This document shows, piece after piece, positions 43,739 to 52,608 of a stretch of DNA of 64,000 nucleotides. The DNA is from Parabacteroides goldsteinii DSM 19448 = WAL 12034. GTDB lineage: Bacteria > Bacteroidota > Bacteroidia > Bacteroidales > Tannerellaceae. A program made the translations under genes and the position numbers. Below the pieces are notes generated by a model. It made no database searches. It was not told the DNA's origin and saw only the letters and a program-made list of their open reading frames with translations. The DNA lies in assembly GCF_000969835.1 (NCBI RefSeq), contig NZ_KQ033913.1:808859-872858 (forward strand). Direction: 5' to 3'. Every line of letters starts with the position of its first letter. Position 1 is the first letter of the stretch.

Positions 43739-44947
43739 CTATTTTGCTTCTTTAAATGCCTTTAGTATGGTGATCGGGTTATAATCGCCGACACTTACAT
43801 GCAAAGGTTTGTCTAATTTTAATCCGGCTTCGTGAACCGATTCTATAAATAACTTTTCACTCTCTTCGGATACGGAGTTGAATACCAGCAGGCTGTCGGG
43901 AGCGAGATAACGGGCTACTTTGCCTACGATCTCTTTCAGCTTGCCTCCGTGCCCGCCGATAAATACGGCATCGGGTGCGGGCAGGTCAGAAACGTCTTCC
44001 TCCATGAAGTCACATATATGTACGTCGATACCCGGTGCTCCCAGTTTCGAACTGTTTTCTTCCATCAGTTTCCAGCATTCCTTGCGGATCTCGAATGCGT
44101 GGATGTGGAGATGGGGATATTGCCTTTTCGCTTCGATGGAAACCGATCCCGTACAGAAACCGATATCCCAGAAATGGTTGCACATCGGAAGCATCAGCAT
44201 GCTCATATCCAGTATCCGGACAGGCGCTTTCGTGATCATGCGTTCCCTGCCATCGAGCAGTTCGAACAGTTTGTCGGGAATGCCCAGCGGACGGTAGGTG
44301 ATATCGTTATACATCCGTTGCAGTATTACGCAATTCGGGCTGTCGATGGGATATTCTTCTACTTCCGACAGGGCAAGCGAGCGTGAGATACGCTGCTTTT
44401 CTGGGTTGCCCAGATGTTCTCCTATATACATTTTATATTGTGTGAAACCGTATTTCAGCAGGCGCATAGCGATGGAGGCCGGGGTACGCACATGGTCGGT
44501 CAATACTCCGATTTTCCCCCGGTTTTCTATCAGTGCGCGGTCGAGTTCATGCCACGGACGTCCGGTGAGGGATACCATGGTCATGTCTTCATACGATACT
44601 TTTAGTTCGTGTGAAAGCATCTGTAGTGAATTGAACGAGGGCAGGAGCGTTATTTCCGCTTCCGGCATCCGTTTAAGTATCGTTGAAGCAAATCCGTAGA
44701 ACAAAGGGTCGCCCGAAGCGAATACAACGATCTTCTGATGGTATTCGTATTCGTCGAAAACGTTGTCGAGCGGTACTTTAATATCGATCCATACAGCATC
44801 CGGCGGGAGGAAAGGCATGACGATCTCATGATGGCGCTTGCCTCCTGAAAAGTATGTGTTGTTGTTGATTATGTCTACTATTGTCTTGTTGTTGCTGATG
44901 TAGTTGGGGTCATCGGGAATGCCGATGACGGTGAATTGTGTTCTCAT
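43739..44947 (-). CDS. cobL: Precorrin-6Y C5,15-methyltransferase (decarboxylating), CbiE-CbiT fusion
   Basis: 402 residues, two domains. CbiE-like tetrapyrrole methylase at about 1-205 (FASGDPLFYGFASTILKRMP; LPSFNSLQMLSHELK; LTGRPWHELDRAL) and CbiT-like Rossmann methyltransferase at about 215-402 (WDIGFCTGSVSIEAKRQYP, FIGGHGGKLKEIV). It methylates C5 and C15 and decarboxylates the C12 side chain. The usual CobL has about 400 residues, so it is complete. Start overlaps the stop of CobJ-CobH by four bases. Confidence 0.92.
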   Translation of the reverse strand: MRTQFTVIGIPDDPNYISNNKTIVDIINNNTYFSGGKRHHEIVMPFLPPDAVWIDIKVPLDNVFDEYEYHQKIVVFASGDPLFYGFASTILKRMPEAEITLLPSFNSLQMLSHELKVSYEDMTMVSLTGRPWHELDRALIENRGKIGVLTDHVRTPASIAMRLLKYGFTQYKMYIGEHLGNPEKQRISRSLALSEVEEYPIDSPNCVILQRMYNDITYRPLGIPDKLFELLDGRERMITKAPVRILDMSMLMLPMCNHFWDIGFCTGSVSIEAKRQYPHLHIHAFEIRKECWKLMEENSSKLGAPGIDVHICDFMEEDVSDLPAPDAVFIGGHGGKLKEIVGKVARYLAPDSLLVFNSVSEESEKLFIESVHEAGLKLDKPLHVSVGDYNPITILKAFKEAK

Positions 44948-46356
44948 ACGTCTCTTCCTGGTTTTAAATTAATAGCGTCGTTGTAACAAAGTATAGCGTT
45001 AGTCAGTGTAGCCGCAAGGTTACTTCCGCCTTTCCGTCCTTCAACGATGAGTTTGGGGATGGAGGTGAACGGTTTGACCATATGTTTCGATTCCTGTACG
45101 TGCACAAAACCGACGGGGGCGGCGATGATTCCGGCAGGGGTCGCTTTTCCTTTGCGGATCAGGTCGCATAGTTCCATCAGTGCCGTCGGGGCATTACCGA
45201 ATACGAATAGAGCGTCCGGATGTTCGCTAACCGCGATCCGTATGCCGGCCTGTGTGCGGGTGATCCCTTTTTCGGCAGCGAGGGCAACGGTTTTCTCGTC
45301 TTGCAGGTAACATTTCACTTCGAGTCCCATGCGTTGTAAAGCACCTTTGCGGATGCCGGATGCTGCCATAGTGACATCGGTGATGATGGTACGGACTGCG
45401 CCGCTGCTTAGTTTTTCGTAGAGCATGGAAACGGCATTATCGTCTACCCGCAGTACGTTTTCCATATCGAAATCAGCTGTTGTATGGATGGCATGCAGCA
45501 AGGCCCATTTCTTGTCTAACGGAATATCCTGGTTTTTCAGTTCTTTCTCAATGGTGCGGAAGCTACGGATCATGATGTCCTGTCCGATTCCGGTTTCCTT
45601 GGCGGCCATCTTGATCTCGCCGTAATAACCGCGCGGGGTGATCATTTTATTTTCGAACTGATAGGTCTGTGAGTTGCCGATAAGGATGACGGTGAACATA
45701 TCCACCTGTTCCGGGTCGAAGTCTGCCAGTGTAGTGATCGTCACTTCCTGTTCTTCGCGTCCTGCCTGGCGGACAAAGCCGACCGGTGTTTGCGGATCGC
45801 GTTCCTGTAGGAAAATTTCAATCAGGCGGTAGAACTGCCAGTAGCGGCCTTCGCTTTTGGGATTATAGATGGCGGTGATAAAGTCTGCCGAAGCGGCAGC
45901 TTTAATGCGTTTTTCTATCAGTTCCCACGGTGTCATCAGGTCGGAGAGGGAGATCACGCAAAAGTCATGTCCTACCGGGGCACCCAACAGGGAGGCTGCC
46001 TTCTGGAAGGCACTGATCCCGGGCAGCACTTCGATGCTGATATTACTTCCTTTTTCGCGTTTCATCTCGTAGATAAGCGGGGCCATCCCGTAGATGCCGG
46101 CATCGCCGGAGCTGATAACGGTTACTACTTTGCCTTCGGCCGCATAATTATATGCTTCTTCGGCACGTGCCTTCTCCCGTTTCATCCCTGAGTCGATACA
46201 TATGGCTCCGGGACGGATTATCTTTTCAATGAACCGGAAGTAATATTTGTATCCCACGATAACGTCCGATTGCCGGATGGCAGATAACACTGCGGGAGTA
46301 ATGTCTGATTCACTGCCGGGTCCGATACCGGCTACGATTATTTTACCTGTGCTCAT
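44944..46356 (-). CDS. Fused precorrin-3B C17-methyltransferase (CobJ/CbiH) and precorrin-8X methylmutase (CobH/CbiC)
   Basis: 470 residues. CobJ/CbiH part about 1-245 (IIVAGIGPGSESDITPAVLS; VISSGDAGIYGMA; LPGISAFQKAASLLGAPVGH; YNPKSEGRYWQF), the ring-contraction methyltransferase. CobH/CbiC part about 258-470 (DIMIRSFRTIEKEL; HTTADFDMENVLRV; ITDVTMAASGIRKGAL; FGNAPTALMELC; APVGFVHVQESK), which moves the C11 methyl group to C12 to give hydrogenobyrinic/cobyrinic acid. The fusion joins an early and the last ring step. It lies 11 bases after the unplaced protein at 46368-47141. Confidence 0.93.
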   Translation of the reverse strand: MSTGKIIVAGIGPGSESDITPAVLSAIRQSDVIVGYKYYFRFIEKIIRPGAICIDSGMKREKARAEEAYNYAAEGKVVTVISSGDAGIYGMAPLIYEMKREKGSNISIEVLPGISAFQKAASLLGAPVGHDFCVISLSDLMTPWELIEKRIKAAASADFITAIYNPKSEGRYWQFYRLIEIFLQERDPQTPVGFVRQAGREEQEVTITTLADFDPEQVDMFTVILIGNSQTYQFENKMITPRGYYGEIKMAAKETGIGQDIMIRSFRTIEKELKNQDIPLDKKWALLHAIHTTADFDMENVLRVDDNAVSMLYEKLSSGAVRTIITDVTMAASGIRKGALQRMGLEVKCYLQDEKTVALAAEKGITRTQAGIRIAVSEHPDALFVFGNAPTALMELCDLIRKGKATPAGIIAAPVGFVHVQESKHMVKPFTSIPKLIVEGRKGGSNLAATLTNAILCYNDAINLKPGRDV

Positions 46357-46367
46357 TTATTCAACTA

Positions 46368-47141
46368 TTATTCAATTTCAGGTCTATCATCTTCTTTCTT
46401 TTTGAAACTATAACGTGAACGCATTATTGTATTCATTGGATTTACAAGTGCATTCATATTATCAATCAAATCATCATAATTAGTATCTACATTATAGATA
46501 ACCATTGAATTGGTATAATTAATTATTTCTGCATATTTTTTCAAACATTTTACTTTTGAAGGATAAGAATTGATAACGCGTGTCTCAATTGTATATCCTC
46601 TTTTCTTATAAAGTGCAATAAATGCATTTTGTTCTTCAGTTAATTTTTGTATTAGGGTCGTGATTTTTAAATTAGTACAATGTTGATTCATATCATCTAA
46701 TTTTAACTCTTTCAATAGATTAGAGATATGTCCTGTGACTTCAATAAAGCTTTTTTTATTTAGATTTTTTATAGCAGATAAATAATTCCAGAGAATTTTT
46801 GATGATTCAGACGGATTACTTTTATTTTGCATCATAACAATTCGTTTAATATCTCCGACATATCTGATACGTGTTTTATTAATTATAGATAATTCATCTG
46901 TTTCAAGTAATTTTATAGGAACATCTAGTGTAGAATAAAATTCATTATAATAACTTTTTAATTCATTCAGATAATTTGATAAATTTTCATCCTGTATACT
47001 TAACATTTCAATCTCAGGACGATCTTCCCCTCCTCCCTGATTTAAATATGATTCAAAAATATCAATTGATGAATTAATAAATACATTTGCTTCTTCGATT
47101 CTTAATGAATTGGCATAAACTAATTTGTTGATAGTCTTCAT
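46368..47141 (-). CDS. Hypothetical protein inside the cobalamin operon
   Basis: 257 residues; A+T-rich and codon use clearly unlike the corrin genes on either side, suggesting transfer. No signal peptide or membrane helix; mostly helical with coiled-coil-like stretches. An acidic tail motif is present twice: EDRPEIE at residues 39-45 (after three Gly) and DDRPEIE at the very C-terminus (251-257). Similar Gly-rich DRP-EIE tails occur, from memory, at the end of DUF6261-type Bacteroidales proteins, so it may be a rearranged member. It interrupts a cobalamin operon and has no evident link to corrin chemistry. Function unknown. Confidence 0.6.
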   Translation of the reverse strand: MKTINKLVYANSLRIEEANVFINSSIDIFESYLNQGGGEDRPEIEMLSIQDENLSNYLNELKSYYNEFYSTLDVPIKLLETDELSIINKTRIRYVGDIKRIVMMQNKSNPSESSKILWNYLSAIKNLNKKSFIEVTGHISNLLKELKLDDMNQHCTNLKITTLIQKLTEEQNAFIALYKKRGYTIETRVINSYPSKVKCLKKYAEIINYTNSMVIYNVDTNYDDLIDNMNALVNPMNTIMRSRYSFKKKEDDRPEIE

Positions 47142-47168
47142 GATATATTATATTATAAGGTTAATAAA

Positions 47169-47414
47169 TTAAATTTGACAAATTGATAGAAAAATATTTA
47201 TTTTAGTCCTGAAAGTCTTATCTATTATAATAAAATATCTTATCACGATACGTGATGCATTATTTCTCATAGAGAAATGCTTTATCATGATATATAATAT
47301 ACTATTTATTATAGAGAAATATCTTATCACGATGTGTGATATGCTATTTGTTATAGAGAAATGCTTTATCGCGATGCATGATATGTCATTTATCATAGAG
47401 TAATATTTTATCAA
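47169..47414 (-). CDS. Possible 81-aa repeat peptide encoded by the 42-bp array
   Basis: Because 42 is a multiple of three, the minus strand keeps an open frame across the array: units such as IKHFSITNSISHIV and IRYFSIINSILYIM (14 residues each, about five copies), starting MIKYYSMIND and ending with a degenerate tail. It is on the operon strand between cbiK and the hypothetical gene. The repeated peptide is hydrophobic and amphipathic. It may be only a by-product of the DNA repeat; no ribosome site is evident. Confidence 0.25.
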   Translation of the reverse strand: MIKYYSMINDISCIAIKHFSITNSISHIVIRYFSIINSILYIMIKHFSMRNNASRIVIRYFIIIDKTFRTKINIFLSICQI

Positions 47415-47438
47415 GATGCATTATATATCATATGATCT
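47229..47438. repeat. Tandem array, five units of exactly 42 bp
   Basis: The AGAGAAAT-like unit start recurs at 47229 (degenerate), 47271, 47313, 47355 and 47397, a strict 42-base period. Each unit carries a small dyad; the first is ATCACG-ATA-CGTGAT (perfect) and the third ATCAC-GATGT-GTGAT. Units differ at several positions, so the array is not newly duplicated. 42 bp is about four DNA helical turns, so the dyads would face one side. There are no unique spacers, so it is not a CRISPR. Confidence 0.85.
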
Positions 47439-47570
47439 ACAAATATATATATAATATTGATTAGTTAAATATAAATAGGAGAATATAATGCGAATAATGT
47501 GAATTAAAATATAAATCTATATTTTCTTATCCACGATACTCGCATCATTTTTGTTAAAAACATTAATTAT

Positions 47571-48536
47571 TCATAATTGTTTCTTCTTTTCTGTAATATT
47601 AATCATTTTATGTTTAGCCGCAAACTTTGCATGTTCGATAAATATATTCTGAATATCTATGTTTTGTCCTAATCCTTGCATAAATATGGAAACTTCATAG
47701 CCTTTATCTTCCAGTTCTTTTTTCATGTCGATTACAATGTCATTATTAGCATGATCACCGGCAACGAACATGAAAGGCATCAGCATGACTTTCTTTACTT
47801 TGGCAGCTTCAAGCTTAGCAAGTATATCGTCGAAAGTGGGATAACCTTCTATCGTTGTAACATAATAATCAGTATAGCCTTTTGCTTTCAGCATATAATC
47901 GGTCATGGCATACTGTGCAGTCGAAGGAGTGTAGGTGCCGTGTCCCACCAGGACGGTAGCTCCTTCCTTGGCTCCTTTCCGGACAATAGCTGCAATGACG
48001 TTTTCATAATCTTTGGGAGTGTACAGCAGCGGGTTTCCGATACGGATATCCTTGAACTCTTTTTCCAGTGAGGCGATATCTTTGCGGAGAGATTCCATTT
48101 CTACGCCTTCAATAATGTTCGTAGACTGGATCAAGATATGGGTGAAACCATCCGCTTTTAGTTGTTTCAGTGCTTCAGTGGGGTTGAGTTTTTCGATACC
48201 CCGTGTTTTCAGGCGGCGAATAATGATGCGTGAGGTATAGGCTTCGCGTACTTCGATACCTTTGAATGCTTCTTTCGCTTTGTTGTTGATGGCGTCGATC
48301 GTCAGTTGGCGTGTTTCGTCGTAGGTGGTTCCAAAATGGACCATCAGCAGAGCGGCCTTATCGCTTGTCTGCATAGAAGCAAACAGGTCGGAGGGTTTAA
48401 AATTTCCTTCGCCATCATCGTGGGGAACGGCCCTGGCAGGGATGTCGGTCACTGCCTCCTGCAACATACCGTGTGCAAAAGACATACTCATTGAACAACC
48501 TACAAGAAAGGCTGTCAGCAGACATTTCTTTTTCAT
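47571..48536 (-). CDS. cbiK: Sirohydrochlorin cobaltochelatase CbiK with signal peptide
   Basis: 321 residues. N-terminal signal peptide (MKKKCLLTAFLVGCSMSMSF, cleavage near residue 22 or 37), so exported. The rest is CbiK, a type II chelatase that inserts Co2+ into sirohydrochlorin. Metal-site residues match Salmonella CbiK (His145, Glu175, His207) by spacing: His199 (VGHGTYTP), Glu230 (TTIEGYPTFDD) and His262 (AGDHANND); the conserved N-terminal HFGTTYDETR is at 67-76. Exported CbiK homologs are known in Desulfovibrio and Porphyromonas (IhtB), where haem or metal handling was proposed. It heads the minus-strand operon directly after a cobalamin riboswitch. Confidence 0.9.
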   Translation of the reverse strand: MKKKCLLTAFLVGCSMSMSFAHGMLQEAVTDIPARAVPHDDGEGNFKPSDLFASMQTSDKAALLMVHFGTTYDETRQLTIDAINNKAKEAFKGIEVREAYTSRIIIRRLKTRGIEKLNPTEALKQLKADGFTHILIQSTNIIEGVEMESLRKDIASLEKEFKDIRIGNPLLYTPKDYENVIAAIVRKGAKEGATVLVGHGTYTPSTAQYAMTDYMLKAKGYTDYYVTTIEGYPTFDDILAKLEAAKVKKVMLMPFMFVAGDHANNDIVIDMKKELEDKGYEVSIFMQGLGQNIDIQNIFIEHAKFAAKHKMINITEKKKQL

Positions 48537-48562
48537 TGAAAGAGATTTGTTTTATGTTCATA

Positions 48563-48583
48563 ATAGCCCTCCTGGCCCCGGGA
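48563..48583 (-). promoter_or_regulatory. C/G-rich hairpin between riboswitch and cbiK
   Basis: On the minus strand CTCCCGGGGCCAGGAG can fold on itself, between the aptamer and the start codon at 48536. Possible expression platform hiding the ribosome site. Confidence 0.35.
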
Positions 48584-48597
48584 GAACGGATTTATCT

Positions 48598-48768
48598 GTC
48601 TGGCAGGTTTCCTGACTTGCCCGGAAAACGACCTTCCCATCCTTGTCACGGACAGTGGTGTAAGCATGTTTTCCTTTTATAGCGGGCTTCACAGTAGCGG
48701 GCACTGTTCCGGATTCTCACCGGATTCCCTTTTATACGGCAACCGGAGGCTGACGTATCACCAAAGCG
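48598..48768 (-). promoter_or_regulatory. Cobalamin riboswitch upstream of cbiK
   Basis: Read on the minus strand: AAAAGGGAATCCGGTGAGAA, TCCGGAACAGTGCCCGCTAC, TGTGAAGCCCGC, the B12-box region CACCACTGTCC, GGATGGGAAGG, and the closing AGTCAGGAAACCTGCC. All core parts are present. It controls the chelatase and corrin-ring operon. Confidence 0.95.
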
Positions 48769-48771
48769 GGA

Positions 48772-48779
48772 CAAAGATA
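48772..48779 (-). promoter_or_regulatory. -7 promoter element of the cobalamin biosynthesis operon
   Basis: Minus-strand TATCTTTG, directly before the riboswitch. Confidence 0.65.
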
Positions 48780-48920
48780 GAAATTTATTTAAAATAAGGG
48801 AGCTTTTATAATCTCTTAATTGAATCTCCCGCAACAACTTTCCCATGGATTGTGTTCCATTTACCACAATAAAACCGGACATGGAATATGTCTTATTATT
48901 AACGTCAAACAATTGTATAT

Positions 48921-50618
48921 ATGGAGTGGTTTGCTGATTTGCTCAAACACTATCCGGAACTGGCTATCTTTCTGACACTGGCTTTCGGTTTCTGGATAGG
49001 TAAATTTAAGATAGGTAAATTTTCTTTGGGAACAGTTACCAGCGTATTGCTGGTCGGTGTATTAATCGGACAATTGCATATCGATATCGGGGCACCTATT
49101 AAATCCGTATTCTTTCTTCTGTTCCTTTTTGCCGTGGGATATAGTGTCGGTCCGCAGTTCTTCCGTGGGCTGAAAAAGGAGGGACTTCCGCAGATGCTTT
49201 TTGCCGTACTGATGTGTTTGTTCTCTCTGTTTGTTCCATTTTTGCTTGCCAAGCTGATGGGCTATAATGCAGGAGAAGCGGCTGGATTGTTGGCTGGTTC
49301 GCAGACAATCTCTGCGGTGCTGGGGGTAGCGGAAGATACGATCAATCAGAGCGGGCTGAGTGCGGCGGACAAAACATCCATGATCAATGTGATGCCTGTG
49401 GCTTATGCCGTCTGTTATATTTTCGGTACGGCCGGTTCTGCGTGGCTGATGAGCGATGTGGCTCCCCGTTTGCTGGGCGGACTGCCTTCGGTAAAGAAGG
49501 CTTGTAAAGAACTGGAAGCAAAGATGGGTACTGACGACGAAAGCGAGCAACCCGGTTTTATGCCGGCAGCACGTCCCATCACTTTTCGGGCTTATAAGAT
49601 CAGTAATGACTGGTTCGGGGCGGGCAAGACCGTACAGGAGCTGGAAGATTATCTGGAAGGGCAGGGGCGTCGTCTGTTTGTGGAACGCATACGTATCAGT
49701 AATGTAGTGTATGATGTGAAACCGGACCTGATGCTTCAGAAAGGGAACGAGGTGGTGTTGAGCGGTCGCCGTGAATTTGTGATCGGAGAAGAAGACTGGA
49801 TCGGCGACGAAGTGAACGACCTTGAATTGTTGGACTTCCCGGCAGAGACATTGCCCGTGCTGATCTCCCGTAAGAAGTTTTCGGGAATGACTGTAGCCGG
49901 TCTCCGCAGTGAAAAGGTGATGCACGGCGTCAGCATTAAAAGTATCAAACGTGCGGGTGTCAATATACCTGTGCTGGCTGCGACAAAAATTAATCCGGGC
50001 GATATGCTCGAACTGGTAGGTACCAAGATGGAGGTGAATGCCGCGGCTGCAACTTTGGGTTATGCCGACCGGCCGACCAACCAGACGGATATGATCTTTG
50101 TCGGCCTGGGGATCTTTATCGGTGGCGTGATCGGCTCGTTGGTCGTACATTTCGGAAATATACCGATCAGCCTGAGTACGAGTGGCGGGGCATTGATTGC
50201 AGGACTGGTATTCGGATGGCTTCGCTCCAAACACCCGACATTCGGACGTATTCCTGAACCTTCCTTGTGGGTATTAAATAATGTAGGGCTGAATATGTTC
50301 ATTGCCGTAGTCGGTATTACGGCCGGACCGAGTTTTGTGACCGGCTTCAAAGAAGTAGGCGTGAGTCTGTTCATTATCGGAGCGCTGGCTACGACCATTC
50401 CGCTGATAGCCGGTGTCCTGATGGGCCGCTATCTCTTTAAATTCCATCCAGCCATTACACTGGGTTGTACTTCAGGAGCACGAACGACAACAGCCGCCCT
50501 CGGTGCGATAGAAGATGCGGTGGAAAGCCAAACGCCGGCGTTAGGATATACAGTTACTTATGCTGTCGGTAACACCTTGCTGATTATCTGGGGAGTGGTG
50601 ATTATCTTGCTAATGTAA
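48921..50618 (+). CDS. aspT: Aspartate:alanine antiporter family transporter
   Basis: 565 residues: about five membrane helices, a central cytoplasmic part with two RCK_C (TrkA-C) domains (about residues 205-375), then about five more helices. That layout is the AspT/YidE/YbjL (AAE) family. AspT exchanges external aspartate for internal alanine. Conserved helix motifs are present in both halves: [20 protein letters not shown] and [20 protein letters not shown]. The next gene is aspartate 4-decarboxylase, the known partner of AspT, which strongly supports this substrate pair over the other family members. Confidence 0.88.
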   Translation: MEWFADLLKHYPELAIFLTLAFGFWIGKFKIGKFSLGTVTSVLLVGVLIGQLHIDIGAPIKSVFFLLFLFAVGYSVGPQFFRGLKKEGLPQMLFAVLMCLFSLFVPFLLAKLMGYNAGEAAGLLAGSQTISAVLGVAEDTINQSGLSAADKTSMINVMPVAYAVCYIFGTAGSAWLMSDVAPRLLGGLPSVKKACKELEAKMGTDDESEQPGFMPAARPITFRAYKISNDWFGAGKTVQELEDYLEGQGRRLFVERIRISNVVYDVKPDLMLQKGNEVVLSGRREFVIGEEDWIGDEVNDLELLDFPAETLPVLISRKKFSGMTVAGLRSEKVMHGVSIKSIKRAGVNIPVLAATKINPGDMLELVGTKMEVNAAAATLGYADRPTNQTDMIFVGLGIFIGGVIGSLVVHFGNIPISLSTSGGALIAGLVFGWLRSKHPTFGRIPEPSLWVLNNVGLNMFIAVVGITAGPSFVTGFKEVGVSLFIIGALATTIPLIAGVLMGRYLFKFHPAITLGCTSGARTTTAALGAIEDAVESQTPALGYTVTYAVGNTLLIIWGVVIILLM

Positions 50619-50727
50619 ATATAGAAAGATTTGAGCTATCTGTTTATTGACAGGTACAACCAGTTGCTATAAACAAACACTCATATCTGATAAAAATAGA
50701 AATTAATAATTATACATTATATATAAT

Positions 50728-52383
50728 ATGGAAGAAAACAATAAAATCGTAGTCACCCGTGAATATGAAAAGAAAATGTCGGAGATCAGTCCGTTCGAAT
50801 TAAAAGACATACTGATCCGGTTAGCCGACGAGAGTGCCCGCAAGAGTACCCACATCATGTTGAATGCCGGTCGTGGCAACCCGAACTGGATTGCTACCAC
50901 GCCACGCGAAGCCTTTTTCCTGCTCGGCCAGTTCGCCTTGGAAGAATGCCGTCGCGGGGTTAAACTGGAAGACGGCATGGTTGGTCTTGCCGGCATTCCC
51001 CAGAAACCAAGTATCGCCTATCGGTTCAGAGAGTTTCTTGACAAATATGAGGGGGCACCGGGTTCCGAACTTTTACGTGATACCTATAATTATATGGTAC
51101 GTATAAAGGATGTTGATGAAAACGACCTGGTACATGAGTGGGCAGAAGGTGTGATCGGTGACCAGTATCCTGTTCCCGACCGTATTTTGAAATATACGGA
51201 AGTGTTGGTGCGTGATTATCTGGATCAGGCATTATGTAACAACCGGCCGCCCAAAGGTAAATTCGATTTGTTTGCCACCGAGGGTGGTACAGCTGCCATG
51301 TGTTACATCTTTGACTCCCTTCAACAGAACTTCCTGTTGAATAAAGGAGACAAGATCGTCCTGTTTGCTCCGGTCTTTACCCCTTATATAGAAATACCCG
51401 AACAGGCCCGTTATCTGTTTGATGTAACGGAAATACATGCGCTGAAAATGACGGGCGACGGATATCATACCTGGCAATATCAGGAAAAAGATCTGGATGT
51501 ATTGAAGGATCCGTCTGTCAAGGCTGCCTTTATTGTCAATCCGAGTAATCCGCCTTCTTATGCTTTGACACCCGGATTGACGGAGCGTATTGTTGATATC
51601 GTTACCAATTATAATCCCAACCTGATGATTATTACCGACGATGTATATGCCACTTATGTGCATGGTTTCCGTTCCCTGATGGCTGAGCTTCCTGATAATA
51701 CATTGTGCGTTTATTCTTTCTCCAAGTATTTCGGTGCGACAGGCTGGCGTCTGGCAGTCGTCTCTTTGCATGAAGATAATATCTATGACCGTATGATTGC
51801 CGCGTTGCCTGATGATAAGAAAGCGGCATTGGTAAAACGCTACAGCAGTATCATGCTCGATCCGTCGAAGATGAAGTTTATCGACCGCATGGTTGCTGAC
51901 AGCCGCCAGGTCGCACTTAATCATACATCCGGACTTTCCCTGCCACAGCAGACACAGATGTCTTTGTTTGCTTCTTTCTCCTTACTGGATTCCGAGAACC
52001 TGTATCAGTCCCGCATGATCGACATCATTCACGAACGCCTGCACACCCTTTGGAAAAGTTCAGGATTTACCCTCCTCGATGATCCTCTTCGTGCCGGTTA
52101 TTACAGTGAAATAGATATGGAAGTATGGGCAAAGAAATTCTATGGAGACGACTTCTTCGAATATCTGAAAGCCAACTACGAACCGGTCGATGTCGTGTTC
52201 CGCCTGGCACAGGAAACATCGCTTGTCCTGTTGAACGGCGGAGGCTTCGATGCTCCCGAATGGTCTATCCGTGCTTCGCTGGCTAATCTGAAAACGGAAG
52301 ACTATGTCCGGATCGGCGAGGGGATCGCTTCCATTCTTCATAGTTATGCCGCGAAATGGCAAGAATCGATAAAAGATAAATAA
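50728..52383 (+). CDS. asdA: Aspartate 4-decarboxylase (bifunctional with aspartate aminotransferase)
   Basis: 551 residues, a large fold-type I PLP enzyme, length typical of AsdA. It removes the beta-carboxyl of aspartate to give alanine and CO2, consuming a proton. Seen: NAGRGNPNW near residue 47, EGGTAAMCYIF (cofactor phosphate region), NPSNPPSYAL, ITDDVYATYVH (Asp/Tyr contacts to PLP) and SFSKYFGATGWRL with the Schiff-base Lys. With AspT upstream it forms an aspartate/alanine cycle: exchange carries charge and decarboxylation uses protons, giving proton-motive force and acid tolerance. The 109-base gap leaves room for its own promoter. Confidence 0.92.
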   Translation: MEENNKIVVTREYEKKMSEISPFELKDILIRLADESARKSTHIMLNAGRGNPNWIATTPREAFFLLGQFALEECRRGVKLEDGMVGLAGIPQKPSIAYRFREFLDKYEGAPGSELLRDTYNYMVRIKDVDENDLVHEWAEGVIGDQYPVPDRILKYTEVLVRDYLDQALCNNRPPKGKFDLFATEGGTAAMCYIFDSLQQNFLLNKGDKIVLFAPVFTPYIEIPEQARYLFDVTEIHALKMTGDGYHTWQYQEKDLDVLKDPSVKAAFIVNPSNPPSYALTPGLTERIVDIVTNYNPNLMIITDDVYATYVHGFRSLMAELPDNTLCVYSFSKYFGATGWRLAVVSLHEDNIYDRMIAALPDDKKAALVKRYSSIMLDPSKMKFIDRMVADSRQVALNHTSGLSLPQQTQMSLFASFSLLDSENLYQSRMIDIIHERLHTLWKSSGFTLLDDPLRAGYYSEIDMEVWAKKFYGDDFFEYLKANYEPVDVVFRLAQETSLVLLNGGGFDAPEWSIRASLANLKTEDYVRIGEGIASILHSYAAKWQESIKDK

Positions 52384-52416
52384 GTTAAGAATAGTTTATA
52401 TATCGTTGAACAAAAT

Positions 52417-52466
52417 AAGTTCGCCGCGCGTTTTATAAATGAACGTGAGGCGAACTTTCTTATTTG
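52417..52466 (+). terminator. Terminator after asdA
   Basis: AAGTTCGCC (52417-52425) pairs with GGCGAACTT (52449-52457), followed by TCTTATTT. Confidence 0.6.
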
Positions 52467-52608
52467 TATAGACAACCTCTATCGGGTCATAGACATTATT
52501 GAATAAAAGGTGTTTTATTTATATATACATTTGTTAATGACAAATGGAACTCTTTTTTATTTGCATATACAAGCTTTCTGATAAACAAACAACTAATAAG
52601 ATTATAAT

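Larger units (their letters stand above)
47142..47570. other. A+T-rich gap in the cobalamin operon holding a tandem repeat array
   Basis: 429 bases between cbiK and the hypothetical gene. Its middle is the 42-bp array (47229-47438). The outer parts are low-complexity A/T with no feature I can name. Confidence 0.7.

Noticed and set aside
47229..47438. Possible CRISPR array
   Set aside because: Units are contiguous 42-bp tandem repeats with drift and no unique spacers; no cas genes are present.
48646..48912. 88-codon minus-strand frame
   Set aside because: Runs through the cobalamin riboswitch and its promoter.
49062..50234. 390-codon open frame on the minus strand
   Set aside because: Lies wholly antisense to aspT, is rich in His, Gln, Arg and Thr, as expected from the complement of a high-usage gene, and has no protein-like domain.
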